A stretch of 64,000 bases of DNA, from assembly GCA_036924285.1 (NCBI GenBank), contig JAYKYS010000005.1, forward strand, positions 5,394,001 through 5,458,000, read 5' to 3'. Of this stretch, positions 33,034 to 43,841 are shown one piece after another; position 1 is the first letter of the stretch; the number at the start of each line of letters is the position of its first letter. A program made the translations under genes and the position numbers. Below the pieces are notes generated by a model, which worked only from the letters and a program-made list of their open reading frames with translations, was not told where the DNA came from and searched no databases. Source of the DNA: Asterella californica. Lineage: Eukaryota > Streptophyta > Marchantiopsida > Marchantiales > Aytoniaceae.

Positions 33034-36000
33034 TGTTGTGATATGAATCATTTCACATAGTGAATAATTCATTTCTCTATCACGAGTTAGTCTCTCTGAG
33101 TGAAGTTAAGAGTCAGAGAAGACGATTCTAGAGATTGTGAGCATTGACGGCTACGTGTTATGCTTCTACTTCGACACTTGAGAGTTAGTAGTCGTAGAAG
33201 TTAGCTTAATATTACTCCTAGTCCTTTATGCATATGTTGACACCGTTGTGTTATTTGTTTTGAGTCCGAGTAGGTAGATAGTATGCTATTTATCTTGTTC
33301 AAGTATTTGCACGCTTGTACAAGTGAATTCATACTTATCTTTGATGTTCAAAGTACATAACTTAGGTTTACCATGTTGATAGAGTTTAAGTTCATGGGTT
33401 GTATTTATTTATCGCCTATGCACGCTTTCTAACTGGTTTAAGTTTTATTTCAGGATTGCGTGTCATTTTAGATAGTTTAAGATTTACGTTAACACTTTAG
33501 GGAGCTGACGTGGTAGCTTATGAGTGAAGTTAAGTTATTACGTGGATTAGGGCACTAAAGAACAGCCAAGTGGAGCTATGAACTCCCATTGGTCCATTTT
33601 TATTTTTGTAAAACTCTAAACTTAGAAACAAAGGTCTAAAAGGGAGTTCGAGCATTTGGTGAGGACACTGCAAAATCTGAGAGCAGAGGAGGATAGAGCT
33701 CGTCGTGCCAGTCATTGTCAGTGAAATTCTTGATCGATTTGGAGCAATAAAGAAGGAGTTATGCCAAATTGAAGTTCGGATTGTGCTAGAATTGCATCAC
33801 TTTTGTTGATTTTGGGGTTTTCAGTGTCAATTGCAGCAGAATTGAGAAAATCGCTTCAAAGCTTTGTGGTTGCGTTCACTGTCAGGAGGGCTACAACTGT
33901 CCAAAAAGTTTCAAGTCATTTGAGTGAGTGAGTAATTCAAGGCGACCGCTGAAGCAGAGGGGGTCTGAAAAACTCTCAATCTAGAGCAGCAACTTCAGAA
34001 TTCGAGATCTGGAGAACCGTGTACAACCACCAAGCCCAACTTCACAGGGGTGTTCAACATGCTGTGAACTCCAAGTCCTGTAAGAATGAGTGAAGGTGAT
34101 AGAGCCAATTCTCTGTTCTAGGTCGAAATAGGTATCTGGGTACTAAAACTACCGTAATTTTTTTACTTAGAACTTTTCTGTCCACATCTCGGTGCTAGAA
34201 TTTGATCTCATGCTGAAACTTCGTGTGTGTGTCCAATGGGACCTCTTTTACATGTAGGAGAAGTTTAGAAGTCTAAACCTTCACATATTTCCTATTCTTG
34301 AGTGTCAAAGTTCACTGTTTGACTTTATCATTACTAGTTATCTGATTTTTGTTTCCTGAACATATCAGAGGAGCCAAGAGACCTGTATGAGTATTATACA
34401 GTGCCAACTTGTAACCTGAAGCCTACCCTTTGAGTTAGCAACCACAGCTAGAAGCCCAACGTTTCCTTGAGTAGACATATATAGTCTTCACGGTCATCCC
34501 ACAGTCAGAAGGTTCCATCTTTCTTAAGCCGTACAGCGACATCTGCATCTTGTCTAGATACGGCTGAAATCTTGAAGACGCTTGCGGCCTTGGTCCAACA
34601 ACATCCGATTGTTGGACGGGGTGAGTTAAAATCCATCAAGGCTTTGCAAGCTATTGTGAACAGATGTGGAAGGTTTGAAGGTAGAGATATTTCTAGATAT
34701 CTGCGTGAGTGTAGAGGAGAGATGAAACTGGTTAGAGTTACTGATGTTGAGATGATAGCAAGTTTTGAGTTAGCTGTCATTCCTGAGTTGCGAGGACCAA
34801 GTTAGGGATGTACAGAGAAGAAATCTCGGAATCTGGAGAGTTTTGAGCGATCTCTTCGAGAGGAGTTTCTGGAAGAAGATTCAGAGAGAGTTACTAGGAG
34901 GACGTTTTTGGACTAGGTTGAGCAACAACCTGGTCACATGATGAGCTTGAATGGGTTGCTGAGAGAGTTTGATCGGAGATACCGGCAATTTTCAACTCTT
35001 GAGCGCATAACCGTAGATGCTAGGAGGACAGAGCTTTTCCTGCAAGCTACCGATGATGCTACAGCAGATCGATTATGCTTTATGTTAGCATATTGATCTG
35101 CTGAAGGAGGTGTAGTGACGAAGGATTTCTCCTTTTGCCCATTTAGTATACAAGATATCGTTCCCACAGAGGATTTGCACAAGTAACGCTGCTCTAAGTT
35201 CTAAGATCTGTTCAAACACACAAACACACGGGTTTTGTCTAAAAAGCCCGTCTTCTCACAAAACCACACAAACCAACACGTCTTCCAGACACGCCAAATG
35301 GTGCTCTGGACCTAAACAAACAACTACCAATTACAATATCACACAACTATTCACAAAGAAGCTCGGGAAGACGATCTTCCTGCTTCCAGGTTGCTTCTTC
35401 CGGTCTTTTCGATACCGTCTTCCCGAAGCGATTCTCGTCTTCTGGGGGTTTAGCTCGTCTTCTCACACCTCCAGAAGGCTGTCTTGCTTCGCAGAAGTCG
35501 ACTAGTAACAGTCATTACACCTTATTCTCACACTCACATTTCAATCGGGTTAGATTAATCACAGGGTGTATGCCCCCTGTAGCCTTCCCAGGCTTCTGCC
35601 TACGGAAGTTGTCTTCCTACAGCACTACAACGGCATTCACCTTCACGGAAGCTCAATAGAAGTATCGGAAGCTCACTAGAAAAAGGTAAGAAGATGAGGA
35701 AGATGGGAGAAGATGGGAGAAGATGGGAAGAAGAAGAAATCCAAACAAGAGAAACCAGGATGAAAAAGGGCAATTAAGATTCCGACAGGCTTCTAGTCCG
35801 GATCCTGACTAACAAGCCATCCCTGCTTGTAATAGTTTGGGGAGGAAGACAACAAACGTGAGTACTGTGGCACCGTCTTCTACTCGAGGATGTCGTCTTC
35901 TGTTGCGAGAAGAAGTCTTCTTTCTTCTTCACTTCGCTGCTCTGACTGCTCTGTCTTCTGTGATCACTTACCCAGAAGACCGTTCGTACGTAGATCCCAA

Positions 36001-36750
36001 ATGCTCTACTGAACGAGTCAAGCTACACTCCACAACTGTTGACATTCACCGCCACTCAAGAAGAACACTTCTCATGCACAATTGGGAGCGAATTCAATAC
36101 ATTCCACCACCCAGAAGACATGAGCGAAGCTGCTGCACTCAAATCCACAATCTATTCCCTGAGAAGAAGTCACAATGGCATTGGGAAGCTCACTCCCGCT
36201 ACTTCCTGCGTCTACTCCTCGACACACCAGCCTAGCTAACAGGACTGCACGAGGATGCCGTTCCCTGTTCCTGGACTGTCCACTACCTCTATCTACATCT
36301 TCGAACCACTGCTGGTGCGAGTATGCAGACCCCTCCTGTATATTCCAAGACTATTCGTATGTTTCCAACAACGGGTGTAGTGTGCTAAGACTATCTCTGC
36401 TCTAATGTGTCTCGCCTGCCTGTAGAATCGGTGTGTATGTTCAGTTACTGCCGAATTCTACAGTACTGGCAGAGCTCTCAGAGAGATTTTCTCCTACCCT
36501 GCTATCCTACTTAACCATCTGCCTCGAGAGTCAGGGGAGGCAACCACCAGGGAGAGAGAGAGAGGCGCTGACAAGAGGTTGTCACCTCACATGCATGCGG
36601 TCCCTCTTCCCAATTAGCCCTCCACTGTGTTACTCCTACGCTACCTATGCTGCCACATGGGGTCCTAACTATTTTTACATAGAAAACTGCCACCCTTAAG
36701 ATAGCATGTCCAATCCTACTAAATCTGGAAGTGTCAATTGAGTTTGCTAA

Positions 36751-38235
36751 CTACTCTGATTGCTCGGTGGCAATCTCTACATGATCTGCTCCTACCGGAG
36801 CTACTACCTCGACTTCTGATGGGCTGGGAAGCCCTGCACTTACCTCGGGTACCACTGAGGTAGCTTCCCTCTCCTCGCTCTTCGCTGGCCCTGCTGTTTC
36901 TGCGGCTGCGTCTTCCTCGGCTTCGACTTCGGAAGACGGAATGGTCTTCTGGGAAGACGAGTCGAATGGTGCGTCTTCGGTCTTCTGAGGCACAGATGCA
37001 GTACTAGGGACCATGGCGATCTCATAGGGGTCCAGGGAAGTCGCTTCCTCCACGCGGAATACTTGGGAAGACGGCTCGTCTTCATGTCTTCCAGAAGACA
37101 TCATGTCTTCCGGGGCGTCTTCTGGAGTCTTCTCGTCTTCCAACGCTGTCACCACCAAGTGTACAGCGAGATCGAACTCCTCCTTCTCCATTCCGGATCC
37201 AGTCGAGGGTGCTGGGCTTGGGAAGATGCGGTTGCAGGTGTCGGAAGTGAGGGAAGACCATAAAGTGTCTTCACTCCTTCTATCTGTCTATCCAGGTACC
37301 TGAACATGCTATCTCTGCATTCCACCAACCTCGTCTTGGACCCGCTGTCCCATTCCCTAGCTAAGGTAAGTAACTTCTTACCCGCGGTGAAGTGAACTTC
37401 TTCCGAAGCGCTTCTACCGACTAAGCTAGCATCTTCCGAGCACGAGCTTCCGCTGCTTCCCTCTGCGTCTTCTCCACTGCAGCTCGCGCTTCTGCGGCTT
37501 CTCGCTGCATCTTCCAAGTGGTCTCTCTTCTGCGAGGGCAGTGATCTTCTCCCATACTCGGAGAACTTCCTGATCATGCTGCTGCACTCGCGTCTGCAAC
37601 TCCTGGTTGCTCTTACGAAGTTGCATCGACTCCTTGGCAGAAGCGGCTGCTTCCGCCTTGTACCTGGCTGCAAGCTTCTCCGTGGTGCGGAGACTAGCTT
37701 CCAGCGACTCCGTCTTCTGCTGGCTGTCTTCCTGTCTCAGCAAGGTGCGCATGCCGAATCCAGGCTGTAAGGGCTTCTCCTGTGCCCTCGCTCTCCTTTC
37801 CAGCAACTCCATAGCGGGCTGGATCTCCTTCTGGAAGTAGGCACTGAACTCCTCCAGTCGTCTTCCTGCAGAAGACAAGTTCATCCCCACCACTCGCTCG
37901 ATGGTGTCGACTTTGTCTTCCAGAGGCAAGGGAGCCTCTTCCACCACTACGGCCTTCATCTTCTGCGCACGAGAAGAAGCTACTCTTCTCATCTTCCGGG
38001 GTGGAAGACTCCTTGTGGCAGGAGCGGCTCTCCTCTTTGCGCTTCCTCGCATCGCAGTAGGAGTACCCATCCATCCTTCGTCTTCTGGAGTCTTCGGAAG
38101 ACTCCCAGATGTTACAGAAGCTGTCTTCTGCTCCGATCGGGTACTCAGCAAGTCTTCCTCCGAGTCCGACTCCGATCCTGAATGGATGAGGGAGATGGGT
38201 GTCCTCGGTACACTTCTGTGACCCATCTTCCTCAC
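36751..38235 (-). pseudogene. Giant-LTR protein B, linker, coiled coil and C-terminal domain
   Basis: Continuation of the gene that starts at 39041. From 38235 the frame carries an acidic Ser-rich linker (SGSESDSEED), a basic patch (SAKRRAAPATRS, PPRKMRR) and a long coiled coil (about 37560-37900; LEASLRTTEKLAARYKAEAAASAKE). The frame shifts near 37540. The conserved block FTAGKKLLTLAREWD...FRYLDRQIEGVKTLYGL follows in another frame (37250-37400). It then shifts again into MEKEEFDLAVHLVVTALED (37191) and an E/P/S-rich tail that stops at 36751. Copies A and C show the same order, so this is one protein broken by indels. The architecture (helical domain, acidic linker, coiled coil) recalls plant proteins annotated as putative gypsy-type transposon (Transposase_28), but that family link is only a suggestion. 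Confidence 0.7.
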
Positions 38236-39041
38236 TGGCGTGGCGTCTTCCGACCCACTAGACTCGTCTTTTGGTGAGAGCCGGGTCTCAGCTGTGGCAT
38301 CAGAGTGGGAGGGGGCGTTGCTGCTGTCTCTCGGTCATCGTCTTCTGAGGTCTTCTCCTTCACCTCCTGTCGCTCCGTTGGCCCATACACTGCCAGCTGA
38401 TCTTCCCTAAGATCCCCCATGGCTACATACAAGTAGCAGAAGAAGGGCGTCAGATGTCCTCCCGCCGGGGTACCTAAGTATGCTAGCTCCGTCTGTACAT
38501 AGTTGTGGATGTACGCGCCCCAGTAGATTGGCACTCTGTCATCCCACACTGATTCCAGGAACTCCACGTCCTGATCTCCTAAGTACCTCGTCTTCTGCGC
38601 TTTTCCCTTGGGGAAAAGATGCAGAAACAACTTCGCTAGAAGTCGCTTCTTCGGCTCCCGGTAAGACTCTATCTTCCAACCGTTCCTCCCCTGCCTGTCT
38701 TCCACGAAAAGGCAGGTGGTACTCCCAGGCACATGCCATGAACTCACAATCCTAGGCAAGATCTTCTTCTCGTACCAATATCCTCGGTTCTCGGTCACAG
38801 GCCTGTTAAACGCCTTACGCCACCAGTCTTCTGTCCAGGAAGATGGTCTTCTCCGAGCAACTCCTGCCTTTGCAGGTACACGGTTACGCGGTGGTAACGC
38901 GGCCCATACCTCCTCCAGAAGCCCTTGATCTGCGAGGTTCCAGTCCCACAGGAAGAAGTCGAGACCCAACTCCTTGAGGAAAGGAGTGGCCTCGGCCAAT
39001 TCTGTCGCTGGTAACACCAAACCTCGTGGATGCATCGACAT
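38232..39041 (-). CDS. Giant-LTR protein B, N-terminal domain (269 codons open)
   Basis: Starts at ATG 39041 (MSMHPRGLVLPATEL). It is a single globular region rich in Trp, Leu and charged residues, with motifs FFLWDWNLAD, SSWTEDWWRKAFNRP, GRNGWKIESYREPKKRLL, LFLHLFPKGKAQKTRYLGD and HLTPFFCYLYV. No signal peptide or membrane segment is evident. It ends in an acidic, Pro-rich stretch at 38232. Alignment with copy A (near 21510-21535) shows that B lacks about 19 bp between two AGAAGA-like repeats; this deletion throws the frame into a stop and separates it from the linker/coiled-coil part. I do not recognise its function. Its position inside what appears to be an LTR is unusual. Confidence 0.7.
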   Translation of the reverse strand: MSMHPRGLVLPATELAEATPFLKELGLDFFLWDWNLADQGLLEEVWAALPPRNRVPAKAGVARRRPSSWTEDWWRKAFNRPVTENRGYWYEKKILPRIVSSWHVPGSTTCLFVEDRQGRNGWKIESYREPKKRLLAKLFLHLFPKGKAQKTRYLGDQDVEFLESVWDDRVPIYWGAYIHNYVQTELAYLGTPAGGHLTPFFCYLYVAMGDLREDQLAVYGPTERQEVKEKTSEDDDRETAATPPPTLMPQLRPGSHQKTSLVGRKTPRQ

Positions 39042-39934
39042 ACCTGGAAGATCTGCTGCACTAAATCACAAGCACCTACTAGGAGCTGAAGGCTCAATCC
39101 TTCCCGAGTGCCCACAGTCTAGCTTCCACTCTCAGAAGACGAAACTAGTCTTCCAGAAGACAGCTACTCCGTCTTCCGGGATTCTAACAGTACTTCCTAG
39201 ATAGCTCTCGTCTTCCGAGCTATATCTAAACAATCCTATCTAAGCAAGGCCTCGCATGGATTACCAAGAAGACAACCCACCTTGCATTACATCCTACTTC
39301 CTATCAGAAGATACAAGATATGCGAGAAGTAGAGTATGAGAAAGGTTCAGAAGATGGTTGCGGGCTCCTGCGGTGACAGTGGCCTCTGGGAAGACACTTG
39401 GGACAGCTTCCGATTCAATGTCGTTCTCGGAAGACCTCCCGAAGTCAGACTTTCCTTCACTGGTCTCACCTGTCTTCTTCTTCCTACGCGCAGTCTATCC
39501 TCACAACAGACTCAAGACATGTGCACTCTGTTCTTCTGACTTCTCACCTCTCATACGCACTCAGAAGAAGTTTGCTGCATGATGGGAAGACATGACCCTC
39601 GACCATTCTCTCCGGATTCTGCCAGCAATACTTCTCACAACTCTCTTCTAAGTTCGGGAAGAAGAAGGAATAGGCTGCTAGAGGTCGGACAGAAGAGACC
39701 CGAAATGGACCCTCACGTATTCTCGCTCATCTTGCCAGCCTTTCAGTCTTCTAGTCTCTCTAGGAAGATGTGGAGTTGAGAAGCTTGGAAGATCGGGAGG
39801 CACAGGCCTAGTTCCAAAGTTCCAACTTCTCGAAATAACACAACAACTCACCACACCACTCAGGCTTCGTACCAAGGCGCTCTAAACACAAAAGCAAAGC
39901 AAATCCACTCTTGATACGAATTATGTTCAGTCGA

Positions 39935-40020
39935 CTTCCGAAGACAGTCTTCCGAAGATGTCTTCCGAAGACAGTCAAGTTCAAGAAGCGTCTTCCGAAG
40001 ATGTTCCCATCTTCCGAATC
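39935..40020. repeat. Array of CTTCCGAAGA palindromes in giant LTR B
   Basis: Four exact CTTCCGAAGA motifs start at 39935, 39949, 39962 and 39992, with a partial fifth (CTTCCGAATC) at 40011. They lie in the non-coding leader of the giant LTR. A related cluster of GTCTTCCGGAAGAC-like motifs is at 40815-40910, near the 5' end of the unit. Copy A has CTTCTTCCGAAG and CTTCCGGGAAG in the matching place (near 14703-14745). Confidence 0.85.
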
Positions 40021-41749
40021 GTCTTCTATTCCAAGTTTCGGGGGTAGAGAGGTAAGGGGGTAGAGAAATTGATAGTTGGGTTCGCCAATTTGAAGACTAG
40101 GGGTAGGGAAGCTCGAATTGAGCTCGGGAAGAAGCAAGGAGATATCTTGACAGAAATTGGGCAGCGCTTCCGCGCCCAATGTCTCAACCAGAAAGAATGG
40201 GGGGTGAGGTAATCGATCAGACTGCCTGCACACAATCAAGGAAGCGCTGGGAGTACCAAGAAAATGACGAGAAGAAGTGGGAAGGGGAAAAGAACAGGGG
40301 GAAGAACCTCTACAGTCTTCTTCTGCTCCCGAGTTGCCTTCGACCTCCGCGCGCTTCTGGCTCTTGTACTAGCTTTAAATGCGACTCCTCTCGAATGCGC
40401 CTGCTGTCAATTTCGGTCCACACCTCGATTCTACCTTCGCTTCTACTCGCCACTCTCCACTGTCAACTTCTCGGAAGCTCCACAGAAATGCCTTCGCTCT
40501 CTCTGCTGTTTGTGCTCCCGCAATCCGATTTCACCTTTCGCCTAGCTGCCAACTTACTCTCTCCTACCTCGATGTCTTACTCGATTCCTCTCTCAATGCT
40601 AGCTCGAAGTTCACTCTCTCAATCGATCTTCTTCAGGCGCACTGTGCTGCGGGAAGTTGGAAGGTGGTTAATGTGCTTCCTCACGCATCTTCCCCGCAGA
40701 TTAGGGGTTTCGACCCTAGGTGTCTTCTTCGACCTACCTACCACCTGGGTGCTTACTTAGTAGGTACACCTACTTGTTTACCTGAAAACTCGTGGTCAGG
40801 CCTTCGTGATCGCTGTCTTCCGGAAGACAGGTGTCTTCCGTCGTCTTCCCATCTTCTGAAGACGCAACTGAGAAGATGATCTTCCGAAGACGGTCGTCTT
40901 CTGAAGAAGTCAACTTCTTATTACAAACAGCTCTTAAGATCATCTTCCTGTTAAGGAAGACGTAACCTTAAGTAACAACGCTTCTTCAGTTATATAAACA
41001 AGTCATTATTCTTAAAAATTTCAAAAATTGTGCATCCTGTAATTTGTGGGCACCACAGGAGGTGTTACTATGGACTGGGGGAGAGTTGAGGATGCCGTGG
41101 CTGTTCTAACAAGGCAGAGACGCGAGAGATAGTGGCTGTAGGAGGACGACCGTTTGTGGACGTGATCACTCAACTTTATGCTGCTCCTCAAGTATAGTAG
41201 CCTCTAGCTCCTGCTCCCAGACTTGTTGTCCGGGCTGCAATTCCTTTGATGCTAATTGTGTCAGTTTCTACACAAAGAGCACCTGTTTAGAGACCCGCGG
41301 AGAACCATGATCAGCAGAATCAGATCGAAGACCTTATCTAGCAGATGCGTGAGTTGAAGGTGGAGCTAGTTGGCTTGCAGAGGGAACAGCCACCGGCGCT
41401 TGCTGTTGCACGTCCAAGAGGTGCTCTTGTTCATAGATGTATATCGCTGATCATCGTGGTATGTTCAAAAGTTGCAAATAGAGTTGCAGGCGAAAAGTTA
41501 CTTGGGGTTCTTCTACAAGATTTTTGATACCGAGAAATTTACCATAAATCTGAGTGACTTCCAAAAATATGTTTTAGATTTTTTTCATGTAGATTGTAGT
41601 ATATAGTATTTGTTTGCATTTTAAATGCACAAGAGAGCATGTCTAGAGAAAGTTATGGCACTTCATGTTAGCAAAGAAAAGATGAAATACCGTAGTTTTC
41701 TAGCATATCAGCTTAGAAACTGGTCTCTAGAACCAGTTGTGAGATCGGC

Positions 41750-41815
41750 TTCCGTGGTGTAACTAAGCAAACCTGTAAGGAGGAGGTCTCTGGATCAAAT
41801 CCCCTCAGACTCACA
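41750..41815 (+). repeat. tRNA-like segment, possible SINE head
   Basis: The text 'cgtggtgtaactaagca' resembles an A box, and 'ggatcaaatcc' 30-40 bp later matches the B-box consensus GGTTCGANNCC at 9 of 11 positions. It does not fold into an intact tRNA. It precedes a GC-richer segment with a tandem repeat, which would fit a tRNA-derived SINE, but no target duplication or A-rich tail was fixed. Confidence 0.35.
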
Positions 41816-42002
41816 ACCGGCTTGGAGTAGGCTGACCTCTTCGAAGGAATATGAGGGGCACCAAGTTGCCTAGGGACGGGACACTAGATGTCCCTTAAAC
41901 GTACCGTGAATGTGGGACGCCTCCGTCTACCCTTGCACTAGTGCAGTCACCTGGTGTGGATGCTAGAGGAAGTTTACCATCAGATTTTGAAATGGATCCT
42001 AC

Positions 42003-42225
42003 GCTAGAGGACTAAGCTCGCCTTCGGGTTGTCAGGGTCACTAATACGAATTCGGTTGCGGCCCTCTAAGTCCTGAGGTAGCAAGATGACATCAAAGATA
42101 CTCCAAGTCGAACCTTATGCTAGAGGACTAAGCTCGCCTTCGGGTTGTCGAGGTCACTAGTACGAATTCGTTACAGCCCTCTAAGTCATGGGGTAGCGAG
42201 ATGACATCAAAGATACTCCAAGTCG
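42003..42225. repeat. Tandem repeat, 116-bp unit, about two copies
   Basis: 'gctagaggactaagctcgcc' starts at 42003 and again at 42119, and both are followed by nearly the same text up to 'actccaagtcg'. The copies differ by a few bases and a small deletion. No coding frame spans the array. Confidence 0.85.
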
Positions 42226-43059
42226 GTACCAAATCTTTGTAGAAAAATGTACATCTCGTCATATTATTCACTTGGGTCAAAAAACCAAGTGAAACTGATA
42301 CCTGAGACAATACTTATAGCACTTCAAAGTTTAAGGGGGCCGGAAAATGACAATGGTGATAATCGAGCTCCACGTGTCAGAACAAGGTGATTCCGGTGGT
42401 CAGAGGTAGCTGTGGTGGAGTTACTTCGGGTGGAGGTGTCAAATGCTGACTGTAGGACCGAATCGGTGACCGTCCGTACAGATGAACCTGCGAAGGCTTA
42501 GTGAACTAGTTTTCTTACGTGTAGATTTATTATCAGTGATTTATTTTTCTGCTGCCATCTATTAAAGGCATCTTTTACCCCTGCCAGGTGACATTGAAGG
42601 TTACATAGGGTGGAGGAAAACCTAGAGGGGTGTACTCTAGAGCGAGAGAATTCCAAGGACATTGTCGAATTATCGAGATACCGTGCAGAGACTATCGAGT
42701 AGAGAATCGAAGAGCTAGGAGAGGATTTTACAGAGGTTACGCTTGGAGAGATTTCTGACTGATCAGAGTTTTGACATCTAGAGACTGAGAGTAGAGGACA
42801 AAAACGAGTAGAGAGGAGACTTACAACTTGTACGCACATTTTTCTGAATAGAAAACGGGAAGCTTCTAGGTGAACGCACTAGTGCTTCACATGAGCAGTA
42901 TTCTGAGTTACTAAGCGTGAGATTCACAGTCTGAATGATCTAGAGTTGAAGATTTACTTGCACCATGTGTTTTATCTTGGCCGGATCGAAACCGTGGTGA
43001 TGTGTTTTCTTGCGATCCGTATTCTGTGTGTGGTTTTCATCGTCCTCTTCACAATCGTA

Positions 43060-43841
43060 TCACAGCTAGAAGGTTCCGTCCTTCTCAAGAAACTCTCGCC
43101 TCGACAACGCCTCCTGCTCAATATAATCATTATACACCTAGAGACATGCTAGTAATGTACAGATCAAGACGCCCTGGCAACCTTCTTCATCACAATGACC
43201 TCTAAATCCTCTTCCTGGAGCATGTAACAATTGTAGAGAGATAGGACACTGGTGGTCCACCTGTCCTCATCTGAGAAGACAGAGAAGATAGATTGGGCAA
43301 GTGCCCTTGTGTGAGAATTGTAAGGAAGCATGACATTTCATAGGAAATTGCTCTCAGATCCTACGCCCACGACAAATGGTTAGACTTGCAGATACCACAG
43401 CTCCTGCAGAAGCCGCATAAGCTTCTAAGCTCGAGCTAGCAGTGGTACAACATATCTCTGTAGAAGAAGAAGATCTTGGAGATTGCACGGATTGTCTACA
43501 CATAGAGGAAGACGAACCAGACCCTGAGAAGCGCACAAGAAAGGAGCCTCAGTTACAGAAGACGACTGCAGCTTAGAAGACGAAGCCACTTGAGGAACCG
43601 TCATCTTTTACTTTGGCGGATGGCACTGTTTGGAGCCTTTGCCCGGATTCAGATAGCTAACCTCCAGAAGAAGTCATGGATGAGGTAGTATTCAAGGTGA
43701 GTACTAGAAGTAGAGGGAAGTCAGAATCTCGTCGGAAGGAGACTAAGAAGAAGAAGCGATCATGCAAGAAGAGCTGGAGAAGCGATGGAAGAGTACAGCA
43801 GCTTCTTCCACCGACCACGGCAGCTCCCGTCCCACGGGAAC
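43060..43841 (+). pseudogene. G3 Gag C-terminal remnant with two zinc knuckles
   Basis: A CX2CX4HX4C knuckle (CNNCREIGHWWSTC) is encoded near 43228-43270. A second one (CENCKEA-stop-HFIGNC) follows near 43312-43356 with a TGA inside it. Several stops and frame changes lie around them. The frame then enters an acidic, Lys-rich stretch (EEDEPDPEK..., near 43465-43760) before the G2 insertion at 43842. Confidence 0.65.

Larger units (their letters stand above)
35111..41057 (-). mobile_element. Giant LTR copy B, solo-LTR-like, 5947 bp
   Basis: The ends are TGTAGTGACG (35111) and GGGCACCACA (41057), flanked by a perfect 5-bp duplication GGAGG (35106-35110 and 41058-41062). Removing the unit restores the gag sequence of the host D element exactly as seen at 60140-60165. 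Its coding strand starts TGTGGTGCCCAC and ends CACTACA, as in copy A. There is no internal repeat of its ends, no primer site and no pol, so it is best explained as a solo LTR. A TATA-like TTTATATAAC lies near 40990 on the minus strand, about 60 bp inside the 5' end. The unit carries the most complete copy of the giant-LTR protein gene. Confidence 0.8.
34572..41455 (+). pseudogene. Family D Gag remnant, split by giant LTR B
   Basis: The first part, 34572-35110, reads KTLAALVQQHPIVGRGELKS and RDISRYLRECRGEM, matching D copy 2. The start codon region is deleted. There are a stop at 34803-34805 (LRGPS-stop) and further stops after it. The second part, 41058-41455, resumes with GGVTMDWGRVEDAVAVLTRQ and then carries many stops. 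The zinc knuckle is lost. Confidence 0.75.
33034..41480 (+). mobile_element. Family D gypsy element, plus copy 1 (interrupted by giant LTR B)
   Basis: Begins TGTTGTGATATGAATCATTTC, the same start as D copy 2 (58100). LTR/leader sequence runs to about 34500 and gag follows. At 35111 gag is interrupted by giant LTR B, and it continues after the GGAGG duplication at 41058. Similarity to D copy 2 is lost near 41455-41480, inside the zinc-knuckle region, so pol is absent. Compared with copy 2, about 160 bp around the gag start are missing. Confidence 0.8.
41481..42856. other. Unassigned sequence between D copy 1 and G3
   Basis: No protein-coding frame of note. It holds a tRNA-like segment (41750-41810) and a tandem repeat (42003-42225), listed separately. 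The remainder (41481-41700 AT-rich, 42330-42850) could not be assigned. Confidence 0.4.

Noticed and set aside
38228..38240. Programmed frameshift between two overlapping frames in copy B
   Set aside because: Copy A has both parts in one frame; the overlap in B is explained by a ~19-bp deletion.
40179..40760. 193-codon plus-strand frame in giant LTR B
   Set aside because: It is antisense to the LTR gene, in low-complexity TCTTC-rich leader sequence, and has no counterpart seen in copy A.
35111..41057. CACTA-type DNA transposon, suggested by ends TGTAGTG and CACCACA
   Set aside because: The motif points inward in the wrong orientation, the duplication is 5 bp rather than 3 bp, and no transposase or subterminal repeats typical of CACTA were seen.
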